Virus record (IMG/VR): IMGVR_UViG_3300020462_000067
Location: 1 to 20,583 of that record
DNA length: 20,583 nt
Direction: 5' to 3' (one strand)
Source: a virus
Shown: positions 1 through 7,701 of the stretch, in pieces
Position numbering within the stretch: position 1 is the first letter of the stretch
Layout of the letters: each line of letters opens with the position of its first letter
The notes under the pieces: model-generated
Seen by the model: the letters and a program-made list of their open reading frames with translations, nothing else
Told to the model about the DNA's origin: nothing
Databases searched by the model: none
Program-made: the position numbers and the translations under genes

Positions 1-366
1 GTTCTTGAATAAATCATTACTTACAATATAATCACTATCTAACATCAGTGTTTCGTCATAAGGGGTTAAATCATACGCACTAGTTCTTAAATCATTCTTA
101 AATTCTAACTGTTTAAAAATATTAGTGCCGTCATAATAACGTTTTCTACTAGGTGCAGTTGATAATGGGACTTCTATTACTTGATCAAAGACTGTTTTAT
201 AATCTTTATAAGTGTCTTTAAGATATTCGACACTATCTGTAACTATAGTTGTAGGGAGGTCAAGATACTGTTTAATACGTTTTGCTAAAAAATGTGCTTG
301 TTTGACGTAGTCTATTTGAGCATTATTTCGAGCAAAAATTAATACGCCTTTTTTATTGTTGCTCAT
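1..366 (-). CDS. Glycosyltransferase-like phage protein (N-terminal part, runs off left edge)
   Basis: The frame is open from an ATG at 366-364 to base 1, giving the first 122 residues of a longer protein; no stop is reached. It begins MSNNKKGVLIFARNN and continues with a predicted alpha/beta pattern (VLIFARN, then a helix, then PTTIVTD), ending with LDSDYIVSND at about residues 109-118. The Asp-x-Asp (D110-S-D112) after a hydrophobic strand is what a nucleotide-sugar and metal-binding DxD motif of a GT-A glycosyltransferase looks like. Proteins of this appearance recur beside structural genes in marine T4-like phages. The start is fixed by an in-frame TAG just upstream (375-373); an AGGA at 377-380 is a plausible ribosome site. 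The ATG lies inside the 119-residue gene, a 14-base overlap that suggests translational coupling. The enzyme role is inferred, and the rest of the protein lies outside the window. Confidence 0.72.
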   Translation of the reverse strand, partial: MSNNKKGVLIFARNNAQIDYVKQAHFLAKRIKQYLDLPTTIVTDSVEYLKDTYKDYKTVFDQVIEVPLSTAPSRKRYYDGTNIFKQLEFKNDLRTSAYDLTPYDETLMLDSDYIVSNDLFKN

Positions 367-712
367 GGTCAACTAATCCTGACACAGTCCTTTTAGTGCG
401 GATTTTTTCATACTCTGTTTGATATTCATTAGTGGCCGCAAAATAGATATCCATAATATCGTCAAAGAACTTAATTAAATCTTCAATCTTAATTGGAGTA
501 TCATTATCATCAAGCAAGACTATATCAGAGTCATTACCCTTGCTTATAAGCATACTCACAAAAGTAATCAATTCTTTAGTTACTGAAAATTGTCCGCCAT
601 TAAAATAATGCACGGCACTTTGATAATACTTTTCTTTTAAAACACGCTTTTGATTATTCAGCGTTACCATGTAATTAGAAAAGTCTAATGCTTTGGATAA
701 TCGCTCATCCAT
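353..712 (-). CDS. Conserved small marine T4-like phage protein, unknown function
   Basis: This gene encodes 119 residues starting MDERLSKALDFSNYMVTLNNQ. The protein looks soluble and largely helical, with charged stretches (KRVLKEKYYQ, EDLIKFFDDIMDIYF, YQTEYEKIRTKR) and no signal peptide or membrane segment. The 'KALDFSNYMVTLNNQ' and 'FNGGQFSVTKELITFVS' blocks resemble, from memory, a conserved hypothetical protein of T4-like cyanophages. No biochemical role can be assigned. The start is well supported: a strong AGGAGA ribosome site lies at 718-723, five bases before the ATG. That site is buried in a hairpin that also carries a late-promoter-like octamer, so this gene probably has special translational control. 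Its 3' end overlaps the glycosyltransferase-like gene by 14 bases. A chaperone or assembly factor for the neighbouring fibres is conceivable but is pure inference. Confidence 0.88.
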   Translation of the reverse strand: MDERLSKALDFSNYMVTLNNQKRVLKEKYYQSAVHYFNGGQFSVTKELITFVSMLISKGNDSDIVLLDDNDTPIKIEDLIKFFDDIMDIYFAATNEYQTEYEKIRTKRTVSGLVDHEQQ

Positions 713-717
713 AACTA

Positions 718-748
718 TCTCCTGTTAATATGCTATATTTACAGGAAA
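718..748 (-). promoter_or_regulatory. Hairpin sequestering the ribosome-binding site of the 119-residue gene
   Basis: Read on the minus strand, bases 745-741 (CCTGT) pair with 725-721 (ACAGG) and bases 739-735 (AATAT) pair with 731-727 (ATATT). These are separated by one A-A mismatch and close on a three-base loop AGC (734-732). The outer stem extends through 746-748 with 718-720, including one G-U pair. The 3' arm therefore contains the complete AGGAGA Shine-Dalgarno site (723-718). No U-run follows the hairpin, so an intrinsic terminator is unlikely. The 5' arm contains the late-promoter-like octamer. Confidence 0.6.
736..743 (-). promoter_or_regulatory. Candidate T4-type late promoter (TGTAAATA)
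   Basis: Read on the minus strand, TGTAAATA matches 7 of 8 bases of the T4 late promoter octamer TATAAATA. It lies in the 56-base gap 713-768, the longest non-coding stretch in the window, 23 bases before the ATG of the 119-residue gene. Initiation a few bases downstream, near 730, would leave a short leader that keeps the ribosome site but loses the 5' arm of the hairpin. Confidence 0.5.
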
Positions 749-768
749 ATTACTTTGGGGAAGTTAAA

Positions 769-1674
769 TTAGGTTAGATTACTACCAGCGTCATTGGCAT
801 ACGTTGGCGTAGGAACCGCAACGTTTACACCAGTTGGACGGAATTGAGTAATGATGCTTGTAAGTGTACCCTTAACAAATTCATCAGTTGGTGTACCTGG
901 ATCTGTAGGATCATCATCATTAAAATTAATTCTAAATGTTAAAATATCTGGGTTAGGTGCTGTATTACCTTTTACTTCAATAATATAATGGTTTTCTGTA
1001 TACTGTCCTGATCCTGCTTTATCAAAAACTGCTTGATAACTTGTAGTAAGATCATGATAACCAATAGCAGAACCTGTACCTGATCCTGTTGATGAAGTAG
1101 CTGTATAGTTAAATTTTACTGTTCCCATATTAGATAATATTGTAGCCCAGTTAATTGTTTTAGCTTCTGTACCAACAAACGCAATATTTGCCGACATACG
1201 AACTTCACCGCCTGCATTAAAGTATTGTCTTGCATGATCAGTATCTGTAAACGTTACATTAACTATATGATCAAGTTGACCATTCCAATCAACAGTATAT
1301 TGGCCTTGAATGGCCGCTTCTGCTGTACCTTGATTAGTATCTATTAGGAATTTTTCATTTTCAAGTGTAGTAGTTAAGTTCTCAAATTGGGCAACACCTT
1401 TTTTATTAACTGAATTACTATCTTCAATTACATCGGTTGCAACAATAAGAGCAATTTCACTTGGTGCAGTATTTGTTTGGTGTACTCTACCTGCGGAAAT
1501 GTCATTAAAAAGCAACGACATATGAGTTGCTGTAACAATCTCTGCCGCGGCTACTTGTGAGCTCTCTAATGATTGACCGTATCCGTCATCACCAGAACCA
1601 GTTCCTAAGATTGTAGCAACACGACTTTGTAAGTTATTGTATCGTGCCGCTGTGATAATATCACCAACTGCCAT
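769..1674 (-). CDS. Marine T4-like phage virion structural protein, ITA-YN-LQ family
   Basis: This gene encodes 301 residues. The N-terminus, AVGDIITAARYNNLQSRV followed by ILGTGSGDDGYGQ (about residues 2-33), is a signature I associate with virion proteins of T4-like cyanophages and pelagiphages. It is followed by an 'H..LL.ND...GR.HQ' block. The centre contains HARQYFNAGGEVRMSA (about 148-163), another block recurrent in marine phage structural proteins. The rest is Thr/Ser/Gly-rich and probably beta-structured; I see no cysteine and no membrane segment. The C-terminus is a low-complexity DDDDPTDPGTPTDE stretch, then an open tail. The start is supported by AAAGG at 1683-1687, inside the end of the 501-residue gene; only three bases separate the two genes, so they are probably co-transcribed. 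It is likely a tail or fibre accessory protein; its exact place in the virion is unknown. Confidence 0.85.
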   Translation of the reverse strand: MAVGDIITAARYNNLQSRVATILGTGSGDDGYGQSLESSQVAAAEIVTATHMSLLFNDISAGRVHQTNTAPSEIALIVATDVIEDSNSVNKKGVAQFENLTTTLENEKFLIDTNQGTAEAAIQGQYTVDWNGQLDHIVNVTFTDTDHARQYFNAGGEVRMSANIAFVGTEAKTINWATILSNMGTVKFNYTATSSTGSGTGSAIGYHDLTTSYQAVFDKAGSGQYTENHYIIEVKGNTAPNPDILTFRINFNDDDPTDPGTPTDEFVKGTLTSIITQFRPTGVNVAVPTPTYANDAGSNLT

Positions 1675-1677
1675 AAT

Positions 1678-3183
1678 TTATACCTTTAATATACATTCAA
1701 CTAGTTTCTCTGAAGCACTAGCATTTGATTCGAGGGCAACGCCTACAATTAATGCACCATTTTCTATTATTGTAGTAGCTGTTCCTGTTTTACCTGCAAA
1801 AACACTTTGTCCTTTGTCTACAGGACCTGTTACTCTTACTGGAACTCGTCCTTTAAGTGCAACATTTTGTCCATCAGCATCTGAATTCATTAAGTATGCT
1901 GGATTTTCACTAATAACACCTACTGGTGCTGGTGCAATAAATCCTAAGTCTTTAGCTTCATTTGTTACATCACATTCAGTAAGTTCTTTTGAAGCGTCTC
2001 CACTAACTGCAACTACTGTACCAAACGCATATTCCTTGTCAGTTGTATATTTCTCTGCCAAGTCAGCGTATTGAGCCGCTGTAGCTGTTCCTGTAAATAA
2101 GTTTGCAAATAAGTTACCGCTTCCATCTCTAACTGCTACAGTATTATTAGTTGCGGCAGTATCTGCAGATCTAAAATTAGCACCTACTTTAAGTGTTTCA
2201 GCTTGTGAAGCCAACCCTGTAAAAGCAGTTGCATGAACGTTTGCAAATTTTAATGTTGATGTTCCTAAACTAAATGTATCAGTTGTTGGAGCAAACATAC
2301 CCGTTGCGTCAATTGTAAGAGGTTCTTTAACAGCTCCCAATGAATCGTCAACTTTAAATTTAATTTTTGTACCAACCTGATTCTGTATTACACCTTCGTT
2401 ATCATTTTCGATGTAAATTTTCATGTCATTGGAGTCACCAATGGCAATACCAGCATCTGCAAAGGTTGTTAATGAAGTAAATGCACCTGACCCTGCAAGA
2501 GCAAAGTCTGTGTCTGTTTTACCATTTAATTTTAATGAGTTACTTGCTGTTCCCCAGTAATAATCTGTTGAACTAGTAACACCGCCTGTTGCATTAATTG
2601 TATTACGTAATGTAGTACCCTTTTTAATGCTATCAAATCCTGTAATAGCGTTAGTAGGATCTGTTGAGTCAATTGTAAATGCTACTGAACTAATAATAAA
2701 AATTACTTCATCATTAACTGTAGCGGCAATAATAATTCTGTTTACGCTAGTGTTATCACGTACAGTTTTTGTTACCATCTGTGAAACTGTAGCACCAACG
2801 CCTTGAGGTCCAATTAGAACATATCCTGTTCCGTTAAAAGCATATAATTGTTCATTTGCAGAATCCCACCATAAATCACCTGTGGCTAATCCTGCTGGAG
2901 CAGTAGTGGCTACTTCTGCACCGCCTGTAGTTCTAAATTTAGTACCATCGTAAAATTTTAACTTACTTGCTGTAGCATCAAACCAAACTTGCCCTGAAAT
3001 AGCTTTTGGTGGTTGTGCCGCGCCACTAAAATTTTCTAGTAAATGTAAGAAATTCTCATTTTGAATTTCGCCGTATCCTGCATAGTTTTTACCTACTAAC
3101 TTGATGTCAGTAGTTTGGTCAACTGTACCGTCTTCTACGACTACTAATGTTACACCACTATATCTATCAATTGTATATGCCAT
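1678..3183 (-). CDS. Tail fibre-like protein, third paralogue, appendage-type tip
   Basis: This gene encodes 501 residues. Residues 1-130 form the N-terminal module shared with the 604- and 677-residue neighbours: ENFLHLLENF, GQVWFDATASKLKFYDG, GDLWWDS..QLYAFNGTGY. A beta-rich shaft follows, including LGTSTLKFANVHATAFTG at about 305-322. The tip starts near residue 368 with AAQYADLAEKY. It continues with GTVV, GVISENPAYLMNS, VALKGRVPVRVTGPVDKGQ and VGVALES. This resembles the C-terminal domain of several phage appendages (Peptidase_G2-like fold, which in some phages self-cleaves); the assignment is from memory and no catalytic residue is claimed. The start is supported by AGGGG at 3191-3195, seven bases from the ATG, with a late-promoter-like octamer just upstream. 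It is probably trimeric and surface exposed, and co-transcribed with the 301-residue gene. Confidence 0.87.
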   Translation of the reverse strand: MAYTIDRYSGVTLVVVEDGTVDQTTDIKLVGKNYAGYGEIQNENFLHLLENFSGAAQPPKAISGQVWFDATASKLKFYDGTKFRTTGGAEVATTAPAGLATGDLWWDSANEQLYAFNGTGYVLIGPQGVGATVSQMVTKTVRDNTSVNRIIIAATVNDEVIFIISSVAFTIDSTDPTNAITGFDSIKKGTTLRNTINATGGVTSSTDYYWGTASNSLKLNGKTDTDFALAGSGAFTSLTTFADAGIAIGDSNDMKIYIENDNEGVIQNQVGTKIKFKVDDSLGAVKEPLTIDATGMFAPTTDTFSLGTSTLKFANVHATAFTGLASQAETLKVGANFRSADTAATNNTVAVRDGSGNLFANLFTGTATAAQYADLAEKYTTDKEYAFGTVVAVSGDASKELTECDVTNEAKDLGFIAPAPVGVISENPAYLMNSDADGQNVALKGRVPVRVTGPVDKGQSVFAGKTGTATTIIENGALIVGVALESNASASEKLVECILKV

Positions 3184-3203
3184 TTAATAACCCCTGTTAA
3201 GTA

Positions 3204-3211
3204 TATTTATG
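3204..3211 (-). promoter_or_regulatory. Candidate T4-type late promoter (CATAAATA)
   Basis: Read on the minus strand, CATAAATA matches 7 of 8 bases of TATAAATA. It lies in the 33-base gap between the 604- and 501-residue genes, ending 20 bases before the 501-residue ATG. Spacing and position match the other two candidates. It would drive the 501-301 gene pair. No convincing hairpin covers this ribosome site. Confidence 0.55.
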
Positions 3212-3216
3212 CTTTA

Positions 3217-5031
3217 TTACCATAAACCGCCGCTGGACCCGAGATCGGCATCAAACACCCACGTTGTGCCAGTTACGATAAAACGCTTTAATCCTCGACC
3301 AATTGTTACATTTACAGTACCACTTGCGTTAGTAAATGCGATATCTTGTAACACACTCTCATTCTGTACACCATTCGAGTCAACAGCTATGAAGGATTTA
3401 GTTAAAACTGGTGTATCAACATTAATTCCGCTTACAGTTGCCCCTGTTATTGTAGATGTTGTAATATACGCATATGACCCAGTTTTCTTGTTTGCCGCCG
3501 GGTATACATCTTCAATTATTGTGGCAACTTGTGCATTTGAAAGTCCAGTTACATCTAAACTCATAAGCACAGGCTCTAAATTAATCTGATCATCGACATA
3601 AAACTTGGTCGCCGCATCTTGGTCGCCTGTTGGATTAGCTAATCCGCCAATTTGCTGATTATTTGTAATTTGAATAGCACCATTACTAGTAAGTTGTAAA
3701 GCACTAGTACTAGTTGAAATAGCATTTCCATTAAGCGTAATATCATCAACACTTAACGTAGTAAGTGTTCCTATTTGTGTTAATCCTAATGCTTGAGTTA
3801 CTGTTGATCCTATTTCTGTCTTGTTTAGTACTTCTGCGCCATCAACTTTATAACCTTTAGTTGCGACTAAATCAATATTATCTGAACTAGTCCATGCTTG
3901 AGTTGTATTTTTCCATAGCCATTCTTTATCTAATTGAGATGATTTAAGTATAATACCACCACCATCTACTTGTGAATTATTAAGAACAGTACTATCACTT
4001 GTTATTGCTAACTCAATGTTTTTATCTTCTACTCTTAAATTTTGTGTTTCTACATTAATGTTAGCACCAGAAACTATAAGATCACCGTCAATTTTTGTAT
4101 CTCCACCTACATGAAGTGCATATTGTGGATCTGATTTAAATACTCCAAAGTGTGAGTTTTCTGTTTTAACTACAAGTGCATCAATAAAGCCTGTTGGCTT
4201 TCTAACTCTAACTTTCCAATCATGATTTGATAACTGGTTTTCAGTAACAAATGATGTACCTACTATTTTTATAATATTATTTTGTGCTAATCCAACTGTA
4301 AGTCCACCTGAGTTTTGTATTGTTAATGCACCAGTTGTAGTTGCTGAAGCATCTGCAGGTAAAAATTGTGCCGCTGATTTAACATTTCCACTAGCATCTC
4401 TTAACGCACTAGCTTGATCGGCAATACCTCTGTATCTAAAGTCAGTAAGACTAACAGGAGTAAATCCTTTTTTAATTATTCCAGTTATACCAGAAATTGT
4501 AAATCCAGTTGCCGGTGTAAATTCTGTGTTACTCCAAACACCAACAGTAGTACCTGCAATAAAATATTTCATTACAACATGACTATTATTAAATGTATCT
4601 ACAAGTGTAACAATTTCAAATCCACTTTTACCTTGTGTTTTAGTATAGATTGGCCCAGCTAATTCTAAGTCAGTCCCATCATAAAAATAAAGTTGATTAG
4701 CATCACTGTCAATCCAAAGGTCTCCAGCAACTAATGTGCTAGGTTGTTGTGCTTGTACAGATGGTGCACCACTTGTTCTAAAACCAACACCGTCATAAAC
4801 TTTTACTCGTTGTGTTGATGTATCATACCATAATTGGCCTTTTAGTGGATTGCTAGGAGCAGAGGACTTCGCAAAGTTCTCTAACATCTTAATTAAGTTT
4901 TCATTTAGCGATTCACCAAACCCTGAATAGTTTTTACCTATTAAGGAAATATCTGTTGTACTTGTATCTAATTGACCGTCAACTAAATCAACTAATAACG
5001 TTCCGTCTGTTTTGTTTAGTTTATAACTCAT
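3217..5031 (-). CDS. Tail fibre-like protein, second paralogue, unique tip
   Basis: This gene encodes 604 residues. Residues 1-130 are the shared fibre module (NENLIKMLENF, GQLWYDTSTQRVKVYDG, GDLWIDSDANQLYFYDG). The similarity to the paralogues continues with 'SNTEFTP..ISGITGIIKKG' and 'YRGIADQASALRDASGN'. The shaft holds LHVGGDTKIDGDLIVSG (about 302-318), a fibre repeat that typically precedes beta-helical or trimeric shaft segments. It also holds LANPTGDQDAATKFYVDDQ (about 464-482), the classic 'NPT..DAATK.YVD' hinge found just before tail-fibre tips. The last 120 residues (SLDVTGLSNAQVATIIEDVYP to the C-terminal GLW) match no family I recognise. I see no cysteine. Its ATG overlaps the stop of the 677-residue gene as TAATG, and AGAGGT at 5041-5046 is the ribosome site, so translation is probably coupled. 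Likely role: host-recognition fibre. Confidence 0.88.
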   Translation of the reverse strand: MSYKLNKTDGTLLVDLVDGQLDTSTTDISLIGKNYSGFGESLNENLIKMLENFAKSSAPSNPLKGQLWYDTSTQRVKVYDGVGFRTSGAPSVQAQQPSTLVAGDLWIDSDANQLYFYDGTDLELAGPIYTKTQGKSGFEIVTLVDTFNNSHVVMKYFIAGTTVGVWSNTEFTPATGFTISGITGIIKKGFTPVSLTDFRYRGIADQASALRDASGNVKSAAQFLPADASATTTGALTIQNSGGLTVGLAQNNIIKIVGTSFVTENQLSNHDWKVRVRKPTGFIDALVVKTENSHFGVFKSDPQYALHVGGDTKIDGDLIVSGANINVETQNLRVEDKNIELAITSDSTVLNNSQVDGGGIILKSSQLDKEWLWKNTTQAWTSSDNIDLVATKGYKVDGAEVLNKTEIGSTVTQALGLTQIGTLTTLSVDDITLNGNAISTSTSALQLTSNGAIQITNNQQIGGLANPTGDQDAATKFYVDDQINLEPVLMSLDVTGLSNAQVATIIEDVYPAANKKTGSYAYITTSTITGATVSGINVDTPVLTKSFIAVDSNGVQNESVLQDIAFTNASGTVNVTIGRGLKRFIVTGTTWVFDADLGSSGGLW

Positions 5032-7064
5032 TAGCTCGCTACCTCTGGACCTGAATATATGATGTAGTTAACTGCCATATATGGGTTCATAATATCTACA
5101 GGTGATCCTAGTGGTATTTGTTGTCCAGTTAAAACACCTCCACTTGTTGGCAAGGCTTGTCCTGCCCCTGTTCCAGTTGGTGAATCATATTGAATTGCTT
5201 CTGGATCATTTGGTGATCCTGAAACATCTCTTAGAGCATAATACTGATCACCACTATTACCTCTTAAATCATGTTCGTGTTCTGGTAAGTTTGTAACTGC
5301 TATTTCTTGTGTTTGTTGTCCTGAATGAGTTCCTATGTTATCAGCCGCCGCACTTGTAACGGAATTAGCACTAGTACCGCCCATGTTATCTAAACCTAAT
5401 GGGAACCTACCTCTTAAATCTGGTAAGCAGAAAAATCCTGCTGTAACTAATGTTTGATCTTTAAAGTTATATTCAATTGCATTAAATAAATTTTGATACA
5501 ATGCAATAGAAACTTCTCGTCCATCACACATTAACCAACTAACAGGTGCAACTGCTCCGCCCCACATTGTAATTCCGCCAATTGGGTATGTTGGTATTGC
5601 ACCAAACAAGTTATTTCTTGAAACTTTATATACACCAGTTGTTCCGCTTACTCTATTAATTAATATTTCATCATCAACTTGACTTATAGCAGATTCGTCT
5701 TTATTAGCAATAAAACTATTTGCAATAGAAGTAGTAAATGTTTTAGTACTTTGATCTTGCCCATCAAAACTAAACGACGGTGATGTAACATCTCCTGTCA
5801 TTTGGAAAGTTGTTGGACTTGCTAATTTATCTGCAGATCCTGAACGTCCACTAACTGTACCTGTAACGTTTCCTGTTAAGTTACCAGTAAAGGTTTGTGC
5901 ATGAACATTTAACCATTGTTCGTTAGTTGTTCCTAAATTACGTGATAATGTTAAGTTAGGTACAATGTTTTGTGTTGTAAGTAATCCTGCAACGTTAGTG
6001 TCGCCACCAACAAATAACTTTTTCGCAATTCCTACACCACCTTTTGTTGTAATACTTCCTGTACTAATAGTCGAAGCGTCAGTAGTACCTTCTACTAATA
6101 CTGAACTATCAGTTTGAATATTACCAACAACATCTAATGGTTGGTCTGGTGATAAGTTATTAATACCTACTCTAGCTTGTGAATCAATTCTAATAACTGT
6201 TCTAATTGTACCAGCATCATTAACTCTTATGTCAATGTTTGATCCTGATGTTAAGTGAGATATAATTCCCGCTTGTCCTTCAACACCAACTGACATAGCA
6301 CTATCTGATCCAACAATAATACCTGAATTATTTTTAACTTTAATTGGAAATAAACTTGTGCTGAGTATATCATTTCTTAAAAAACTAGCCGCCGGTACTG
6401 CGTTGCCGCTTACTATTAAGGCTTCTGCTTTTTCTGCCGTGCCGTAATATTTTCCTGCACCTTTACCTGTAATATCTGTTGTACTTAAATTATAACCTGG
6501 ATTAATTGTAGTAAAGCCACTAATAACACTCTTAGGTGTAAATTTTTCTGTTGAAATTATTGCAAGTACTTTTGCTTTAACTTCTACTTGTAAAACTGTA
6601 TAAGAAACATTATCTGTTCCAACGACAACAACTGGTTTAATACCTGTTGACAATCCGTCACTAAATGTTGGACCTACTAAAATCCATCCTGAACCTGTAT
6701 AAAGATAAAGTTGTTGATTGTCTGTATCAACCCATAAGTCGCCAACAACTGATTGGTTAGCGGCAGGTTCATTAGTTGCTTTTTTTAATCCACTTGCAGA
6801 AATCCAGTTAGTACCATCATAAATTTTTAATTGGTTAACACTAACTGTAGTGTCATACCATAGTTGACCTTCTACAGGATTTCTTGGAGATGTATTAAAA
6901 GCAAAATTTTCTAGTAAGTGTAAAAAGTTATCTGCAATAGCAGTTCCATAAGCCGTAGTATTACGCCCAGGTATATCTAAACTAGTAACCTGATTAATAG
7001 TATTATCTTCAACTACAATAGTACCCTTATTTGCTAGGTCAGTATGTGATACTAAATATGCCAT
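5031..7064 (-). CDS. Tail fibre-like protein with phage tail-collar domain, first paralogue
   Basis: This gene encodes 677 residues. Residues 1-135 form the shared fibre module (DNFLHLLENF, GQLWYDTTVSVNQLKIYDG, GDLWVDTDNQQLYLYTGSGW). The shaft contains TKGGVGIAKKLFVGGDTNVAG, then NLTGNVTGTVSG, and a VSRNNLFG turn. From about residue 490 a phage tail-collar domain (T4 gp12 type, PF07484) is clear: YPIGGITMWGG, WLMCDGREV near 512, CLPDLRGRFPLG near 550, LPEHEHDL near 593-600, and the C-terminal MNPYMAVNYIIYSG. The HxH in LPEHEHD matches the conserved histidine pair that binds metal in gp12-type short tail fibres. The two cysteines I see are both in this domain. A gap of four bases separates it from the 204-residue gene; GAGG at 7074-7077 is the ribosome site. 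It probably acts as a receptor-binding or short tail fibre; its identity as the gp12 equivalent is inference. Confidence 0.92.
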   Translation of the reverse strand: MAYLVSHTDLANKGTIVVEDNTINQVTSLDIPGRNTTAYGTAIADNFLHLLENFAFNTSPRNPVEGQLWYDTTVSVNQLKIYDGTNWISASGLKKATNEPAANQSVVGDLWVDTDNQQLYLYTGSGWILVGPTFSDGLSTGIKPVVVVGTDNVSYTVLQVEVKAKVLAIISTEKFTPKSVISGFTTINPGYNLSTTDITGKGAGKYYGTAEKAEALIVSGNAVPAASFLRNDILSTSLFPIKVKNNSGIIVGSDSAMSVGVEGQAGIISHLTSGSNIDIRVNDAGTIRTVIRIDSQARVGINNLSPDQPLDVVGNIQTDSSVLVEGTTDASTISTGSITTKGGVGIAKKLFVGGDTNVAGLLTTQNIVPNLTLSRNLGTTNEQWLNVHAQTFTGNLTGNVTGTVSGRSGSADKLASPTTFQMTGDVTSPSFSFDGQDQSTKTFTTSIANSFIANKDESAISQVDDEILINRVSGTTGVYKVSRNNLFGAIPTYPIGGITMWGGAVAPVSWLMCDGREVSIALYQNLFNAIEYNFKDQTLVTAGFFCLPDLRGRFPLGLDNMGGTSANSVTSAAADNIGTHSGQQTQEIAVTNLPEHEHDLRGNSGDQYYALRDVSGSPNDPEAIQYDSPTGTGAGQALPTSGGVLTGQQIPLGSPVDIMNPYMAVNYIIYSGPEVAS

Positions 7065-7068
7065 TTAC

Positions 7069-7683
7069 TTACGCCTCATTAAAACCAGTTAAACTTTGTA
7101 CCCTTACGGTATAATCAATCTGAATTAATCTATTTAAACTCTTCTGAACTGGGTGGAAAACTACATGAGTTAACAATCTACCAGTTCCTGATTTTGCATA
7201 ACTTACAAGTCCTAACTCATCAAAAACATAAAGACTTTCAGTTCCTGTTGCATTATCAATTGCATCTTGTCCGCTAGGCTCACCATAGTCTAATAAACAA
7301 GTTGCTAAAATATCTGTATAATTTGTACCACTAACATGACGAGTTTCTAGCTTATTTCTTGTAGGATCTGTATTATTAACTGAATTGTCGTCAATTATTT
7401 TAGTATACGTTTGACTGTATAAACTAGCATTGGTACCTGTGGAATTAGGTGACAAATATGTAATAATTCCTGTAGGATCTACAGAAGTACCACCATTACC
7501 AAAAACCATGCTATTAACAAAGCCTTCACCTTGATTTGCTAGACTGTCTGCTAATGCAAGACTCATATTTTCGTAATGAATAGCATTTCGCTTGTTTACG
7601 AAAATTTCGCCCGAGTCTGGGTCATGAATTTTAATGTGTCCTTGTAAAAGTACACCGTTTTGCTCTTTAAAGTTGTCTATCAT
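7069..7683 (-). CDS. Conserved virion structural protein of marine T4-like phages (NAIHYENM family)
   Basis: This gene encodes 204 residues. The start (MIDNFKEQNGVLLQGHIKIHD) leads into DPDSGEIFVNKRNAIHYENM (about 21-40), ALADSLANQGEGFV, and MVFGNGGTSVDPTGIITYL (about 59-77). I associate these blocks with a conserved virion protein encoded beside tail-fibre genes in T4-like cyanophages and pelagiphages. The C-terminus is beta-rich (LLTHVVFHPV, LNRLIQIDYTVRV). No signal peptide or membrane segment is visible. The start is supported by AGGA at 7691-7694, seven bases before the ATG, and by a late-promoter-like octamer overlapping the end of the giant gene. It lies between the giant virion gene and the collar-domain fibre, so it could be an adaptor joining fibres to the baseplate; this is inference, and I cannot equate it with a specific T4 gene. 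Confidence 0.87.
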   Translation of the reverse strand: MIDNFKEQNGVLLQGHIKIHDPDSGEIFVNKRNAIHYENMSLALADSLANQGEGFVNSMVFGNGGTSVDPTGIITYLSPNSTGTNASLYSQTYTKIIDDNSVNNTDPTRNKLETRHVSGTNYTDILATCLLDYGEPSGQDAIDNATGTESLYVFDELGLVSYAKSGTGRLLTHVVFHPVQKSLNRLIQIDYTVRVQSLTGFNEA

Positions 7684-7701
7684 ATTAATATCCTACAAGT
7701 G

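Noticed and set aside
713-768. Intrinsic terminator after the 301-residue gene
   Set aside because: The hairpin is not followed by a U-run on the minus strand, and its 3' arm is the ribosome site of the next gene.
1675-1682. TATAAATT (minus strand), a near match to the late promoter octamer
   Set aside because: It abuts the ATG of the 301-residue gene, so a transcript started there would lack the ribosome site and the start codon.
1637-2074. Plus-strand reading frame of 145 codons opposite the 501-residue gene
   Set aside because: It lies antisense to a well-supported fibre gene, its translation has no domain character, and it has no ribosome site; it mirrors the Thr/Ala/Val-rich composition of the real gene. 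The same applies to plus-strand frames at 3209-3589, 4414-4662, 5102-5296, 7634-8062, 9278-9502, 12077-12379, 13322-13540 and 15104-15355.
3703-3714. Perfect 12-base palindrome ACTAGTACTAGT
   Set aside because: It lies inside the 604-residue fibre gene, in a Ser-Thr-Ser-Thr stretch whose alternating codons produce it; no sign of a regulatory site.
5031-5590. Diversity-generating retroelement target at the collar-domain fibre C-terminus
   Set aside because: No reverse transcriptase, template repeat or duplicated C-terminal sequence is visible in the window.
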